A stretch of DNA of 64,000 nt from Azospirillum oryzae (GTDB lineage Bacteria > Pseudomonadota > Alphaproteobacteria > Azospirillales > Azospirillaceae). Position 1 is the stretch's first letter; each line of letters starts with the position of its first letter. Shown one piece after another: positions 8,372-19,737 of this stretch. The stretch is from NCBI RefSeq assembly GCF_900177515.1, contig NZ_FXAK01000007.1, positions 2,154,501-2,218,500 on the forward strand, given 5' to 3'. The notes beneath the pieces are model-generated. The model saw only the letters and a list, made by a program, of their open reading frames with translations. It ran no database searches and had not been told where the DNA came from. The position numbers and the translations under genes are program-made.

Positions 8372-9901
8372 ATGGGCGGCTGGACCGAAGGCTATGTCGG
8401 CGGCATCGACTATATCCGCGCCGTCTATCGCGACTGGTCGCCGGCCCTGCTCTGCTTCGCGCTGACGCTGGGCGGCTGGCGCCCGCCCGAGGCGCTGCGC
8501 CGCGGCCGCTTCACCATGGCGGAGCCCGGTTGCGGCCATGGGCTGACCAGCGCCCTGCTGGCCGGCGCCCACCCGGCCGCGCGGTTCGAGGCGATGGACT
8601 TCAATCCCTCCCACATCGCCGGCGTCCGCCGGCTGGCCGCCGACGCCGGATTGACCAATGCCGAGTTCCTGGAGGAGAGCTTCGCCGAATACGCCCGGCG
8701 CGACGGCCCCATGCTGGACGCGGTGGCCCTTCACGGCGTCTGGTCCTGGGTCAGTGCGGAGAACCGCAAGATCCTGCTGGAGGTGCTGCGCCGCCGGCTG
8801 GCGCCCGGTGGTGTCGTCTTCGTCAGCTACAACGCCCTGCCCGGCACGTTGGCCCACATGCCGCTGCGCCGTCTGCTGGTGGAGCGCTGCGCCGAAGGCG
8901 ACGGCCCCCTGCCCGACCGCATCGCCCGCGCGGTGGAGTTCGCCGCGCGGATGGCGGCGCAGGGCGGCGGCTGGTTCGCCAACACCGAGGGGGTGGTGGA
9001 GCGGATCGAGCAGCTTCGCCACAAATCGCCGAACTACATCGCCCACGAATATCTCAATGGTGACTGGACCGCCTTCTACCATGCCGACGTGGCGCGCGAA
9101 CTGGCCGGCGCGAAGTTGGAATTCGCCGGCGCCGCCGTGCCGATGGAGCAACTGGACGACCTCACCCTCTCCCCCGCGCAGCAGGCGCTGGCGTCCGAGG
9201 CGCGCGACCCCGCCCAGGCGGAAACCCTGCGCGACGTGATGACCAACCGCAGCTTCCGCCGCGACCTTTTCGTGAAGGGCGGCGAACGGCTGGGTCCGGC
9301 CGAGCGGCGCGCACTGCTGGGCGCGACCCGGTTCACGCTTCTGGTCGCCACCGACGATCTGCCGGAGGTCGCGTCCACGCCCGTCGGCCGCCTGCCCTTC
9401 CCGCGGGCGCTCTACCACCCGCTGGCGGAAGCGCTGGCCGAGGGGCCGCAGGGCCTCAACGCGCTGCTCGCCCGGCCGGCCCTGGCGGCGCAGGGGGAAG
9501 AGGCGGTGCTGCGCGCGCTGGTGCTGCTGACCAGCCTGTCGCTGGCGGCACCGGTGATGCCGGACGACGGATTTGCCGAACGGAAGACCTCAAGCGACCG
9601 CTTCAACGCCGCGGTGCTGGAGCGCCACCGCTTTGGCGACACGCCGGGGCAGCTCGCCTCTCCCCTTCTGGGCGCCGGTGTGCCGGTGTCGCGGGTCGAG
9701 GCGCTGTTCCTGCTGGCTGCGCGGCAGGGTGAGGAACCGGCTGCCTTCGCGTGGCGTCACCTGTCGGCCGACGGCATCGTGCTCGGCCGGGACGGTGAGC
9801 GTTGCGAGGGAGACGACGCCAACCGCGCGGAACTGGCGCGCCGTCATGCGGCTTTCGCGCAGCGGCGATTGTTGTTGCTGCAAGGACTCGGGGTGGCTTG
9901 A
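8372..9901 (+). CDS. Methyltransferase with C-terminal methyltransferase-regulatory domain
   Basis: 509 residues from the ATG at 8372, which is preceded by GGGAGATCGGGG. The N-terminal half is a class I SAM methyltransferase: FTMAEPGCGHGLTS is motif I at about 48-60, FEAMDFNPSH is the acidic motif, and LAPGGVVFVSYN is post-motif III. The rest (HEYLNGDWTAFYHADVA onward, ending near residue 505) resembles the methyltransferase predicted regulatory domain. Such proteins often sit in surface-polysaccharide or secondary metabolism loci. Here the gene stands alone after the tRNAs. The substrate is unknown. Confidence 0.8.
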   Translation: MGGWTEGYVGGIDYIRAVYRDWSPALLCFALTLGGWRPPEALRRGRFTMAEPGCGHGLTSALLAGAHPAARFEAMDFNPSHIAGVRRLAADAGLTNAEFLEESFAEYARRDGPMLDAVALHGVWSWVSAENRKILLEVLRRRLAPGGVVFVSYNALPGTLAHMPLRRLLVERCAEGDGPLPDRIARAVEFAARMAAQGGGWFANTEGVVERIEQLRHKSPNYIAHEYLNGDWTAFYHADVARELAGAKLEFAGAAVPMEQLDDLTLSPAQQALASEARDPAQAETLRDVMTNRSFRRDLFVKGGERLGPAERRALLGATRFTLLVATDDLPEVASTPVGRLPFPRALYHPLAEALAEGPQGLNALLARPALAAQGEEAVLRALVLLTSLSLAAPVMPDDGFAERKTSSDRFNAAVLERHRFGDTPGQLASPLLGAGVPVSRVEALFLLAARQGEEPAAFAWRHLSADGIVLGRDGERCEGDDANRAELARRHAAFAQRRLLLLQGLGVA

Positions 9902-9916
9902 ACCTGAGTGACAGCG

Positions 9917-10243
9917 TCACCGCTCCGCCGCCGTCTTCGGCAGCTTTTCGGCGATGCCGTAGAGCGCCTCGCGCCGGCGGATTTCGGCGAAGACGTCGTC
10001 GGGATGGATGTTCAGCGTCGCCCACAGGACCGACAGGTTGTACAGCAGGTCGGCGCTTTCGTTGATGACGCCCTGGCGATCCTCGTTCATGGCGTCCAGC
10101 GCCACCTCGACCGCCTCCTCGCCCACCTTCTTGGCGATCTTCTTCGGGCCGGCGGCGATCAGCCGCGCGGTCTTGGAGTGCGCCGGATCCATCTGCTGGC
10201 GGTCGAGGATGGCGGCATAGAGGCGGATCAGGTCGTCGGTCAT
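9917..10243 (-). CDS. hisE: Phosphoribosyl-ATP pyrophosphatase (histidine biosynthesis)
   Basis: Hydrolyses phosphoribosyl-ATP to phosphoribosyl-AMP and pyrophosphate, the second step of histidine synthesis, in the cytoplasm. 108 residues from the ATG at 10243, the usual HisE length. An upstream in-frame start at 10327 would add 28 unlikely residues. The MazG-like all-alpha fold is marked by KKVGEEAVEVALDAM and ESADLLYNLSVLW, whose Glu/Asp residues bind metal. No other his gene is adjacent in this window. Its neighbour upstream on the same strand is phoU. Confidence 0.93.
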   Translation of the reverse strand: MTDDLIRLYAAILDRQQMDPAHSKTARLIAAGPKKIAKKVGEEAVEVALDAMNEDRQGVINESADLLYNLSVLWATLNIHPDDVFAEIRRREALYGIAEKLPKTAAER

Positions 10244-10337
10244 CAGGCGGGATTTGTCTCGTGTGCGGGCGACGGAAGCATCGTTTCGATAACGTGATCG
10301 CTCCGCGGCGGAATTACCATCCCCCATAGGCCCGAAG

Positions 10338-10369
10338 GCGCCGCACGATGGCCTTATGCCTTGCGGCGC
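10338..10369 (-). terminator. Strong hairpin after phoU
   Basis: GCGCCGCA (10338-10345) and TGCGGCGC (10362-10369) are perfect 8-bp arms with a 16-base loop. They start 10 bases after the phoU stop and lie before hisE. There is no T-run, so this may be a stabilising or attenuating hairpin and not a true intrinsic terminator. Confidence 0.35.
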
Positions 10370-10378
10370 TGCGCCGTT

Positions 10379-11086
10379 TCAGCTCACCGGATCATAGGAA
10401 TGGTCGGCCTTCGGACGCTCGTCCAGCAGGGCTTCGCCGGTGCTGACGAAATAGACGACCTCGGCGATGTTGGTGGCGTGGTCGCCGATCCGCTCCAGGT
10501 TTTTGGCGATCATCATCAGGTGCATGTGCGCCGTGAACTGGTCCGGCGCCGCCAATGCCGACCGTTCCACTTCCGCAACGAGGCTGGTGTAGAGCGCATC
10601 CACCTCGTCGTCGGTGCGCCAGATGCGCAGGGCCGCCTCACCGTCGTTGTCGACATAGGCGTCGATGACGGCGCTGAGCCGTTCGCGCACCAGCCGGCCG
10701 AGCTGCGGCAGCCCCGCCATCGATCCGGCGTCGGGCAGGCTGAAGATGGCCACGGCCCGCTTGGCGGTGTTGGCGGCATGGTCGCCGATCCGCTCCAGAT
10801 TGCCGGCGATCTTCAGCGCCGCGATCACCTCGCGCAGATCGTCGGCAACCGGCTGGCGCAGGGCCAGCAGGCGCATGCAGTGGGCTTCGATGTCGTGCTC
10901 GAAGGAGTCGAGTCGCGCATCCGACTCCACGATTTCCCGCGCAAGCTCGGGATTGCGCTGGGCAAGACAGGTCAGCGCCTGATCGATCTGCGTCTCCGCA
11001 GCGCCGGCCATCTGCACGATGGCGGATTTCAGCCGCTTCAGCGCGTCCTCGAACGCGGACACGATGTGCGGAGCGGAGGTCTTCAT
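10379..11086 (-). CDS. phoU: Phosphate-signalling protein PhoU
   Basis: Cytoplasmic negative regulator linking the Pst transporter to the PhoR/PhoB two-component system. 235 residues from the ATG at 11086, with GGGAAGGG upstream; an ATG at 11131 is an alternative. Two repeats of the PhoU three-helix unit are visible, with metal-binding signatures LKIAGNLERIGDHAANTAK and MIAKNLERIGDHATNIAE. pst and phoB genes, usually next to phoU, are not in this window. It is followed by hisE on the same strand about 135 bases later. Confidence 0.93.
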   Translation of the reverse strand: MKTSAPHIVSAFEDALKRLKSAIVQMAGAAETQIDQALTCLAQRNPELAREIVESDARLDSFEHDIEAHCMRLLALRQPVADDLREVIAALKIAGNLERIGDHAANTAKRAVAIFSLPDAGSMAGLPQLGRLVRERLSAVIDAYVDNDGEAALRIWRTDDEVDALYTSLVAEVERSALAAPDQFTAHMHLMMIAKNLERIGDHATNIAEVVYFVSTGEALLDERPKADHSYDPVS

Positions 11087-11293
11087 GGTCGCCAAACCCT
11101 TCCCGGCGGTCTTGTGCAAAGCACTCACCATAGCGCCCGGACGTTACGGTACGATGACAATCCCTATGACCAAAGGCGGCTCCACCTCCCTCTCACGCAT
11201 TCCGTAAACAGCCGGATTGATTTTGCGGCGCAGCATTGCGACACATGGCGGAGTCCGCGCTTTTCCCTCCCTCAACGACGTGCCGAACCCGCC

Positions 11294-11833
11294 ATGATCG
11301 AACGCCGCTTTGAACAGATCATTTTTGCCAGCCGTTGGCTGCTCGCCCCCTTCTATCTCGGGCTGGTCGTCTCGTTGGGCGCCCTGCTGGTGAAGTTCAC
11401 GCAGGAGATCCTGCACATCATCCCGCATGTGCTGGAAATGAGCGAGAAGGACGTGCTTCTGGCCGTGCTGACGCTGATCGACCTGTCCTTCGCCGGAAAC
11501 CTTCTGCTGATGGTGATCTTCGCCGGCTACGAGAACTTCGTCTCCAAGATCGACGTCGCCAATCACGAGGACCGGCCGGACTGGATGGGCAAGGTCGATT
11601 TCGGCGGACTGAAGCTGAAACTGATCGCCTCCATCGTCGCCATCTCGGGCATTCACCTGCTGAAGGCCTTCATGAACCTGTCGCAGACCTCGCGCGACGA
11701 GTTGATGTGGCTGGTCATCATCCACATGACCTTCGTGATCTCAGGCGTTTTGCTCGCCTGCATGGACAGGCTGGAGGGCCACCACGCCCCCGCCGCGAAG
11801 CCCGGAGCCAAAACCGCGGCGGACCAGCACTGA
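11294..11833 (+). CDS. YqhA/UPF0114 family membrane protein
   Basis: 179 residues. Four hydrophobic segments are seen, starting with the conserved IIFASRWLLAPFYLGLVVSL. The motif LLMVIFAGYENFVSKI, then DWMGKVDF and the segment LKLKLIASIVAISGIHLLK, identify UPF0114/TIGR00645. The function is unknown. It is monocistronic and divergent from phoU. The ATG at 11294 gives the usual N-terminus (MIERRFE). Confidence 0.88.
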   Translation: MIERRFEQIIFASRWLLAPFYLGLVVSLGALLVKFTQEILHIIPHVLEMSEKDVLLAVLTLIDLSFAGNLLLMVIFAGYENFVSKIDVANHEDRPDWMGKVDFGGLKLKLIASIVAISGIHLLKAFMNLSQTSRDELMWLVIIHMTFVISGVLLACMDRLEGHHAPAAKPGAKTAADQH

Positions 11834-13226
<1,393 letters not shown>

Positions 13227-13321
13227 TTGGTGTATCCCTGGTTGGAAGGCCTCCGGTCCCGCACCCCTCTTCGGGTTGCTGAGGACCGGAGACGGACCGC
13301 GTATCTGGACGGGAATTTCCT

Positions 13322-14191
13322 GTGAAGCCACGCTCATCCGGCTCCGTCATCCGCCTTGCCGCCCCTTTGCGGGCTCTCGCGCAGCGCTTCTCCTTCCTTC
13401 TGCTGGTTCTGGCCTCCGTCGCACTGATGATGGTGGGCAAGATCGAGTCCGTTTCGGTGGACAGCGCCCGCGCACGCGTGACCGATGCCTTCGCCCCCAT
13501 CCTGGACGCCATCTCCCGCCCCGCCGCGACGGCGGCGCGCGTGGTCGAATCCGCGGTGGAGCTTGAGAACGCCTTCGACGAGAACCAGCGGCTGAAGGCC
13601 GAGAACGCCCGGCTTCTGCAATGGAAGCAGGCGGCCCTGCGGCTGGAGGCGGAGAACAACAGCCTGCGCAGCCTGCTGCGCGTCCGCCCCGAGCCGGCCG
13701 TCAACTACATCGCCGCCCGCGTCATCGCCACGCCCGGCAGTTCCTTCGTCCGCACGCTGGTGGTCACCGCCGGCCGGCGCGACGGGGTGCGCAAGGGACA
13801 GGCGGCGCTGGCCGGGGCCGGTCTGGTCGGCCGGGTGATCGAGGTCGGCGAATGGTCGTCCCGCGTCCTGCTGCTGACCGACATCAACGCCCGCATTCCT
13901 GTGATCCTGTCGAACACGCGCCAGCGCTCGATCCTGGCCGGCGACAATTCCGATCAGGCCAAGCTTCTGTACCTGCCGCCCGACTCGCCGATCCAGGTGG
14001 GAGAGCGTGTGGTGACCTCGGGGGACGGCGGTCTGTTCCCGCCCGGCCTGCCGGTCGGCGTGGTGACCGCGGTCAGCGAGCGTGGCATCCGCGTCCTGCC
14101 CAGCGCCGATCTGTCGCGCGTCGAATATCTGCGTCTGGTGGATTTCGGCCTGCCGAGCACCGATCTGGACCCGTCGCCGGACTCGAAGTGA
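13322..14191 (+). CDS. mreC: Rod-shape-determining protein MreC
   Basis: Inner-membrane protein with a large periplasmic domain that bridges MreB to the penicillin-binding protein. 289 residues with a GTG start at 13322. A membrane segment (FLLLVLASVALMMVG, about 25-40) is followed by a coiled coil (NQRLKAENARLLQWKQAALRL) and the beta-rich MreC core (VIATPGSSFVRTLVV, GLVGRVIEVG, GVVTAVSERG). It lies 95 bases after mreB, in the same operon. Confidence 0.94.
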   Translation: MKPRSSGSVIRLAAPLRALAQRFSFLLLVLASVALMMVGKIESVSVDSARARVTDAFAPILDAISRPAATAARVVESAVELENAFDENQRLKAENARLLQWKQAALRLEAENNSLRSLLRVRPEPAVNYIAARVIATPGSSFVRTLVVTAGRRDGVRKGQAALAGAGLVGRVIEVGEWSSRVLLLTDINARIPVILSNTRQRSILAGDNSDQAKLLYLPPDSPIQVGERVVTSGDGGLFPPGLPVGVVTAVSERGIRVLPSADLSRVEYLRLVDFGLPSTDLDPSPDSK

Positions 14192-14245
14192 GCTGGATGT
14201 GCAAGTGAGCCGGACGGACAGTCCACCGACCGGGGAATTGCCGAT

Positions 14246-14758
14246 ATGACGGCGACTTTCTGGCAGAAGGTGGACAAGACCGGGCGCAATCTGGCGCCCT
14301 TCGCCGTCACGGTGATGATGGTGCTGGTCGGCATGATCCCGGTGCCGGTGCCCGGCTATGCCCCGGTGGCGCCGAACCTGACGCTGGTTTCGGTCTATTA
14401 CTGGACGATCCACAGGCCTGACCTGATGCGTCCGGGGGTGGCCTTTCTGATCGGCTTGCTGCAGGATTTCCTGGTCGGCGGGCCGCTGGGCGTGAACGCC
14501 CTGCTGCTGGTCGTCGCCCAATGGGCGGTGCTGAACCAGCGCCGGGTGTTCCTGGCCAGCACCTTCGCCCTGCTGTGGTTCGGCTTCACGCTGGTGATGG
14601 CGGGTGCCGTGCTGCTGCAATGGCTGGCCTTCTCGGTGCTGGACGCCGCGGCGCTGTCGATCCTGCCGGCGCTGTTCCAGGGCCTGCTGACGGTGGCTGT
14701 GTTTCCTGCGGTGGGTTGGCTGCTGATCCGCGTCCACCGCGCGTTCCTGAACGGGTAA
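14246..14758 (+). CDS. mreD: Rod-shape-determining protein MreD
   Basis: 170 residues, with about five membrane-spanning stretches and no soluble domain. The pattern matches MreD: PNLTLVSVYYWTIHRPDLM followed by IGLLQDFLVGGPLGVNAL, the conserved LxxDxxxxxPLG region. It sits between mreC and PBP2, with 54 and 18 bases to its neighbours. It works with MreC in the elongation complex. Confidence 0.93.
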   Translation: MTATFWQKVDKTGRNLAPFAVTVMMVLVGMIPVPVPGYAPVAPNLTLVSVYYWTIHRPDLMRPGVAFLIGLLQDFLVGGPLGVNALLLVVAQWAVLNQRRVFLASTFALLWFGFTLVMAGAVLLQWLAFSVLDAAALSILPALFQGLLTVAVFPAVGWLLIRVHRAFLNG

Positions 14759-14776
14759 AGGGCCCCGACGGATCTC

Positions 14777-16666
14777 ATGAGTTCAATCGATCGCGACACC
14801 GACCGCTCCCGCCTGCTGGCGCGCCGCGCCCTGGTGCTGGGCGGCATCAAGCTGGCCGGCCTGTCCGCGCTGGTCGGTCGCCTCTATTACCTGCAGGTCG
14901 TCGAGTCGGCCCGCTACACCATGCTGGCGGAGGAGAACCGCATCAGCCTGCGGCTGATCGCGCCGTCGCGCGGCAACATCGTCGATCGTTTCGGCGTGCC
15001 GCTGGCGGTCAACGAGCAGAACTATCGCGTTGTCGTGGTGTCGGAGCGCACCCATAACATCCAGGAGACGCTCGACAAGATCTCCCGCATCGTGCCGCTG
15101 ACCGACGGCGACCGCCGCCGCGTGCTGCGCGAGTTGCATCGCAAGCGCCGCTTCGTGCCCGTCACCGTGCGCGAGAACCTGACCTGGGAGCAGGTGGCGA
15201 CGCTGGAGACCAACACCCCCGATCTGCCCGGCGTGGCGATCGAGGTGGGCGAACTGCGGCATTACCCGCAGGCGGACGCGACCGCCCATATCCTGGGCTA
15301 TGTCGGCGCCGTGTCGGAAGCGGAGCTGAGCGGCAACAGCGATCCCGTGCTGTCCCTGCCCGGTTTCCGCATCGGCAAGGCCGGCATCGAGAAGTATCAC
15401 GAGAAGGTGCTGCGCGGCACCGCCGGCACCAGCCAGTTGGAGGTCAACGCGGTCGGCCGCGTCATCCGCGAACTCTCCCGCGACGAGGGACAGTCGGGCC
15501 GGGAAATCCAGCTGACCATCGACATGTCGCTGCAGCGCTTCGTGCAGGAACGGCTGTCGCAGGAGGTCAGCGCCTCGGCAGTGGTGATGGACGTGCACAC
15601 CGGCGGTATCTACGCCCTGTGCTCGCACCCCAGCTACGACCCCAACCAGTTCACCATGGGCATCAGCGCCGAGCTGTGGGAGGAGCTGCTGTCCAACCCG
15701 GCGACGCCGCTGAACAACAAGGCGGTGGTCGGCCAGTACCCGCCCGGCTCCACCTTCAAGATGATGGCGGCGCTGGCGGCGCTGGAATCGGGGGTGGTCA
15801 GCAACCGCCATACGGTGTTCTGCCCCGGCTACCTCGAGCTGGGCGACCACCGGTTCCACTGCTGGAAGCGCGGCGGGCACGGCACGGTCGATTTCGTCGG
15901 CGCGCTGCGCCATTCCTGTGACGTGTTCTTCTACGACGTGTCGCGCCGGATCGGCATCGACCGCATTGCCGAGATGTCCAACCGCTTCGGCCTGGGCCAC
16001 CGCACCGACATCGACCTGCCGCACGAGCGCGCCGGGCTGATCCCCTCCATCGCCTGGAAGAAGGCGACGCTGGGCAAGGGCTGGGACATGGGCGAGACGC
16101 TGGTCGCCTCCATCGGCCAGGGCTATGTGCTGACAACGCCGCTGCAACTGGCGGTGATGGTCTGCCGGCTGGCCAATGGCGGCTATGCGGTCAAGCCGCA
16201 CCTGACCAAGCAGATCAAGACCGTCAGCGGCGAACAGACCGCATGGCCCGGCATCGGCGTGAAGAAGGAGAATCTCGACATCGTGCTGCGCGGCATGACC
16301 GAGGTGGTGAACGCCCCCAACGGCACCGCCTACAAGTCGCGCATCACCGAGGTCGGCTACGAAATGGCCGGCAAGACCGGGTCCGCCCAGGTCCGCCGCA
16401 TCACCATGGCCGAACGCAACACCGGCGTGAAGAAGAACGAAGACCTGCCCTGGCGCGAGCGCGACCACGCCCTGTTCGTCGCCTTCGCGCCGATCCAGGC
16501 GCCGCGCTATGCCTGCGCCGTCTTCGTCGAACATGGCGGCGGCGGGTCGACCGCGGCGGCGCCGATTGCCCGCGATATCCTGCTGGAAACCCAGAAGCGC
16601 GACCCGGGCCGCGCCGCCGTCGCCGAAACCCCGCCGCCGAGCGGAATACCGGAGCCGCGGGGCTGA
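14777..16666 (+). CDS. mrdA: Penicillin-binding protein 2 (elongation transpeptidase)
   Basis: Periplasmic D,D-transpeptidase anchored by one N-terminal helix; it crosslinks peptidoglycan in the lateral wall. 629 residues. The PBP dimerisation domain (APSRGNIVDRFGVPLAVNE) is followed by the catalytic motifs SxxK (STFK, Ser325), SxN-type SCD at about Ser380, and KTG (GKTGSAQV, Lys533). Last gene of the mre operon. The partner glycosyltransferase gene rodA, which often follows mrdA, is absent here; the next gene faces the opposite way. Confidence 0.95.
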   Translation: MSSIDRDTDRSRLLARRALVLGGIKLAGLSALVGRLYYLQVVESARYTMLAEENRISLRLIAPSRGNIVDRFGVPLAVNEQNYRVVVVSERTHNIQETLDKISRIVPLTDGDRRRVLRELHRKRRFVPVTVRENLTWEQVATLETNTPDLPGVAIEVGELRHYPQADATAHILGYVGAVSEAELSGNSDPVLSLPGFRIGKAGIEKYHEKVLRGTAGTSQLEVNAVGRVIRELSRDEGQSGREIQLTIDMSLQRFVQERLSQEVSASAVVMDVHTGGIYALCSHPSYDPNQFTMGISAELWEELLSNPATPLNNKAVVGQYPPGSTFKMMAALAALESGVVSNRHTVFCPGYLELGDHRFHCWKRGGHGTVDFVGALRHSCDVFFYDVSRRIGIDRIAEMSNRFGLGHRTDIDLPHERAGLIPSIAWKKATLGKGWDMGETLVASIGQGYVLTTPLQLAVMVCRLANGGYAVKPHLTKQIKTVSGEQTAWPGIGVKKENLDIVLRGMTEVVNAPNGTAYKSRITEVGYEMAGKTGSAQVRRITMAERNTGVKKNEDLPWRERDHALFVAFAPIQAPRYACAVFVEHGGGGSTAAAPIARDILLETQKRDPGRAAVAETPPPSGIPEPRG

Positions 16667-16682
16667 CATCGCTCCGCTGGGC

Positions 16683-17603
16683 TCACCCTCGCCGACGGGC
16701 CGGGATGCTCATCGCTGCGACGCCAATCACCACCGCGGCACAGCCGGCCAGCATGGTCGGCTCCAGCGCCTCGCCCAACAGAAGTGCGCCAATCCCGACC
16801 CCGATGGGCACCCGCAGATAGGCCTGCGCAGTGGTCGGCACCGATCCCAGGGTTTGAACCAGGCGGAAATAGAGAACGAATGCCAGCGCGGTCGAGAAGA
16901 CCGATAGGGCGACAAGCGCGAGCAGCGAGTCCCAGGACGGCGCCAGGGTCCAAGGCCGGTCGACCGCCAGACTGACCGGCAACAGGACAGCCGCTCCGCA
17001 CAGCAGCGCTCCCGCGGCCGGCATGACCGGGTCATATCCCTTGAACCCGCGGCCGAAGATGGCGGCTCCGGCATAGCAAAGCGTCGCGAGGACAATCGCG
17101 CCTTGAGCCAGCAGATCGCGGCCGATGCCATCCACCGCTCCCACCCCGATGATGAGAACCGTCCCACCGAGACCGGAGAGCACGCCGACCGCCTTCCGGA
17201 TGCTCAAAGGCTCGTGCCGGGTGAACAGAAGGGTGATGAGAAACGCGAAAATCGGCGTGGTCGCGTTGAGGATGACGGCGGTTCCGGCATCGACCGTCTG
17301 TTCCGCCCAAGCGATCAGGGTGAAGGGAAGGACGCTGTTCAAACAGGCCTGAACCAGGAAGCGGCGCCAAAGCGCCGGATCGCGTGGCAGCGAAAGGCGG
17401 CGCCAGCGGATAACCACCAGAAGGATCGCTCCCGCGATCAGCGTCCTCCCTGCAATGAAGGTCAAAGGCGGGATCGTCTCCACACCGATGCGGATGAAGC
17501 TGTAGGACGCGCCCCATAGGGTGGCGAGGACCAGCAGCAAGGCAAGTTCGACACGCAGGTTCGGCTGCCAAGCCGGGGTATCGGAGACGGGAAGGATGGT
17601 CAT
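16683..17603 (-). CDS. EamA/DMT-superfamily transporter
   Basis: 306 residues from the ATG at 17603. About ten hydrophobic helices fall into two EamA repeats; the first begins LATLWGASYSFIRIGV with LTFIAGRTLIAGAILL. Members export or import small metabolites, often amino acids or drugs; the substrate here is unknown. It is divergent from an ArsR-type regulator that starts about 125 bases away, which may control it. It is convergent with the mre operon, with only 16 bases between stops. Confidence 0.85.
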   Translation of the reverse strand: MTILPVSDTPAWQPNLRVELALLLVLATLWGASYSFIRIGVETIPPLTFIAGRTLIAGAILLVVIRWRRLSLPRDPALWRRFLVQACLNSVLPFTLIAWAEQTVDAGTAVILNATTPIFAFLITLLFTRHEPLSIRKAVGVLSGLGGTVLIIGVGAVDGIGRDLLAQGAIVLATLCYAGAAIFGRGFKGYDPVMPAAGALLCGAAVLLPVSLAVDRPWTLAPSWDSLLALVALSVFSTALAFVLYFRLVQTLGSVPTTAQAYLRVPIGVGIGALLLGEALEPTMLAGCAAVVIGVAAMSIPARRRG

Positions 17604-17727
17604 GATGGCTCCGTCGGTCTGCAAGCCGGCCCACCATGCCAGCCCGGCACGTGGAAGACTGCCGCGAACGCTTCGGTCGTGGACGAAACGTCGGCGGCTG
17701 ACGGGTCTGGCGAAGCGACCTAAACTG

Positions 17728-18474
17728 ATGGACATGAACAGCCCGTCCTACCCCACCGCCTCCGCCAACGGCATCGCCACCATCGCCGCGCTGATCGGCG
17801 ATCCGGCGCGTGCGAACATCCTCTCCGCCCTGATGGGCGGACAGGCGCTGACCGCCGGGGAATTGTCCTGGCATGCCGGCGTCGGTGCGCCCACCACCAG
17901 CGGCCACCTCGCGAAATTGAGCGAGGCTGGATTGCTGGCAGTGGAGCGCCAGGGCCGGCACCGCTATTACCGGCTGGCCTCCCCCGACATCGCCCAGGCG
18001 ATGGAAAGCCTGATGGCGCTGGCAGCCGCCGGACCACACCGCCACCGGCCGCCCGGCCCGAAGGACGAGGCGCTGCGAACGGCCCGGACCTGTTACGACC
18101 ACCTTGCGGGACGGCTTGGCACCGCGCTGGCGGGATCGCTGGACAACCGTGGCCTTGTGATCCTCGGTGACGGCGGCGCCCTGTTGACGACGGTCGGCCG
18201 GGAATTCCTGGTCGGCCTGGGTGTTGTCCTTCCGGACGGCAATGACAGGGGAGCGAATGGAAGCCGCCGGCCGCTGTGCCGGGTCTGCCTGGACTGGAGC
18301 GAGCGCCGCCATCATCTGGCCGGACGGCTGGGCGCGGCGCTTCTGACCTGTTCGCTCGAACGCGGCTGGATCGCCCGCATCCCCGACAGCCGCGCGGTCT
18401 CGATCACCGACGCTGGGACTCACGCTTTCACGACTTTTTTCGGCATCGCACCGGAGCACATGACCGCCAAATGA
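17728..18474 (+). CDS. ArsR-family winged-helix regulator with C-terminal extension
   Basis: 248 residues from the ATG at 17728 (17734 is equally possible). The N-terminal 85 residues form an ArsR-type winged helix (IGDPARANILSAL, GAPTTSGHLAKLSEAGLL, RQGRHRYYRLA). The remaining ~150 residues are unlike small ArsR sensors. They contain cysteines in ARTCYD, RPLCRVCLDW and ALLTCSLERGW, possibly a metal- or redox-sensing site. It lies divergently beside the EamA transporter, its probable target. The specific signal is unknown. Confidence 0.8.
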   Translation: MDMNSPSYPTASANGIATIAALIGDPARANILSALMGGQALTAGELSWHAGVGAPTTSGHLAKLSEAGLLAVERQGRHRYYRLASPDIAQAMESLMALAAAGPHRHRPPGPKDEALRTARTCYDHLAGRLGTALAGSLDNRGLVILGDGGALLTTVGREFLVGLGVVLPDGNDRGANGSRRPLCRVCLDWSERRHHLAGRLGAALLTCSLERGWIARIPDSRAVSITDAGTHAFTTFFGIAPEHMTAK

Positions 18475-18501
18475 AAAGCGCGCCCCCGAAGGGACGCGCT
18501 T
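18474..18501 (-). terminator. Intrinsic terminator of ilvC
   Basis: On the minus strand AAGCGCG and CGCGCTT pair over a CCCTTCGGGGG-type loop (18476-18482 with 18495-18501), followed by TTTT. It sits 30 bases after the ilvC stop and overlaps the end of the convergent ArsR-type gene. Confidence 0.55.
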
Positions 18502-18530
18502 CTCAACAGGCCGATGCGGCTTTCGCCGGA

Positions 18531-19607
<1,077 letters not shown>

Positions 19608-19636
19608 TTACTCCATTGAGCAAAGCCAACCGTCAA
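19608..19636 (-). promoter_or_regulatory. Promoter of ilvC
   Basis: Minus strand: -35 TTGACG (19631-19636) and a 17-base spacer to GAGTAA, or an 18-base spacer to AGTAAT (from 19607). It lies about 60 bases upstream of the ilvC ATG. It suggests that ilvC can be transcribed apart from ilvI-ilvH. Confidence 0.5.
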
Positions 19637-19737
19637 GGGAAACAATTGCTCGACCGGGCGACGAAACGCAGAGCTTCCTTGCGTTTTTGCCGCCCCGATC
19701 TTGCGTAGAATACCAAAAGGCCTTTACCGGCGAGACC

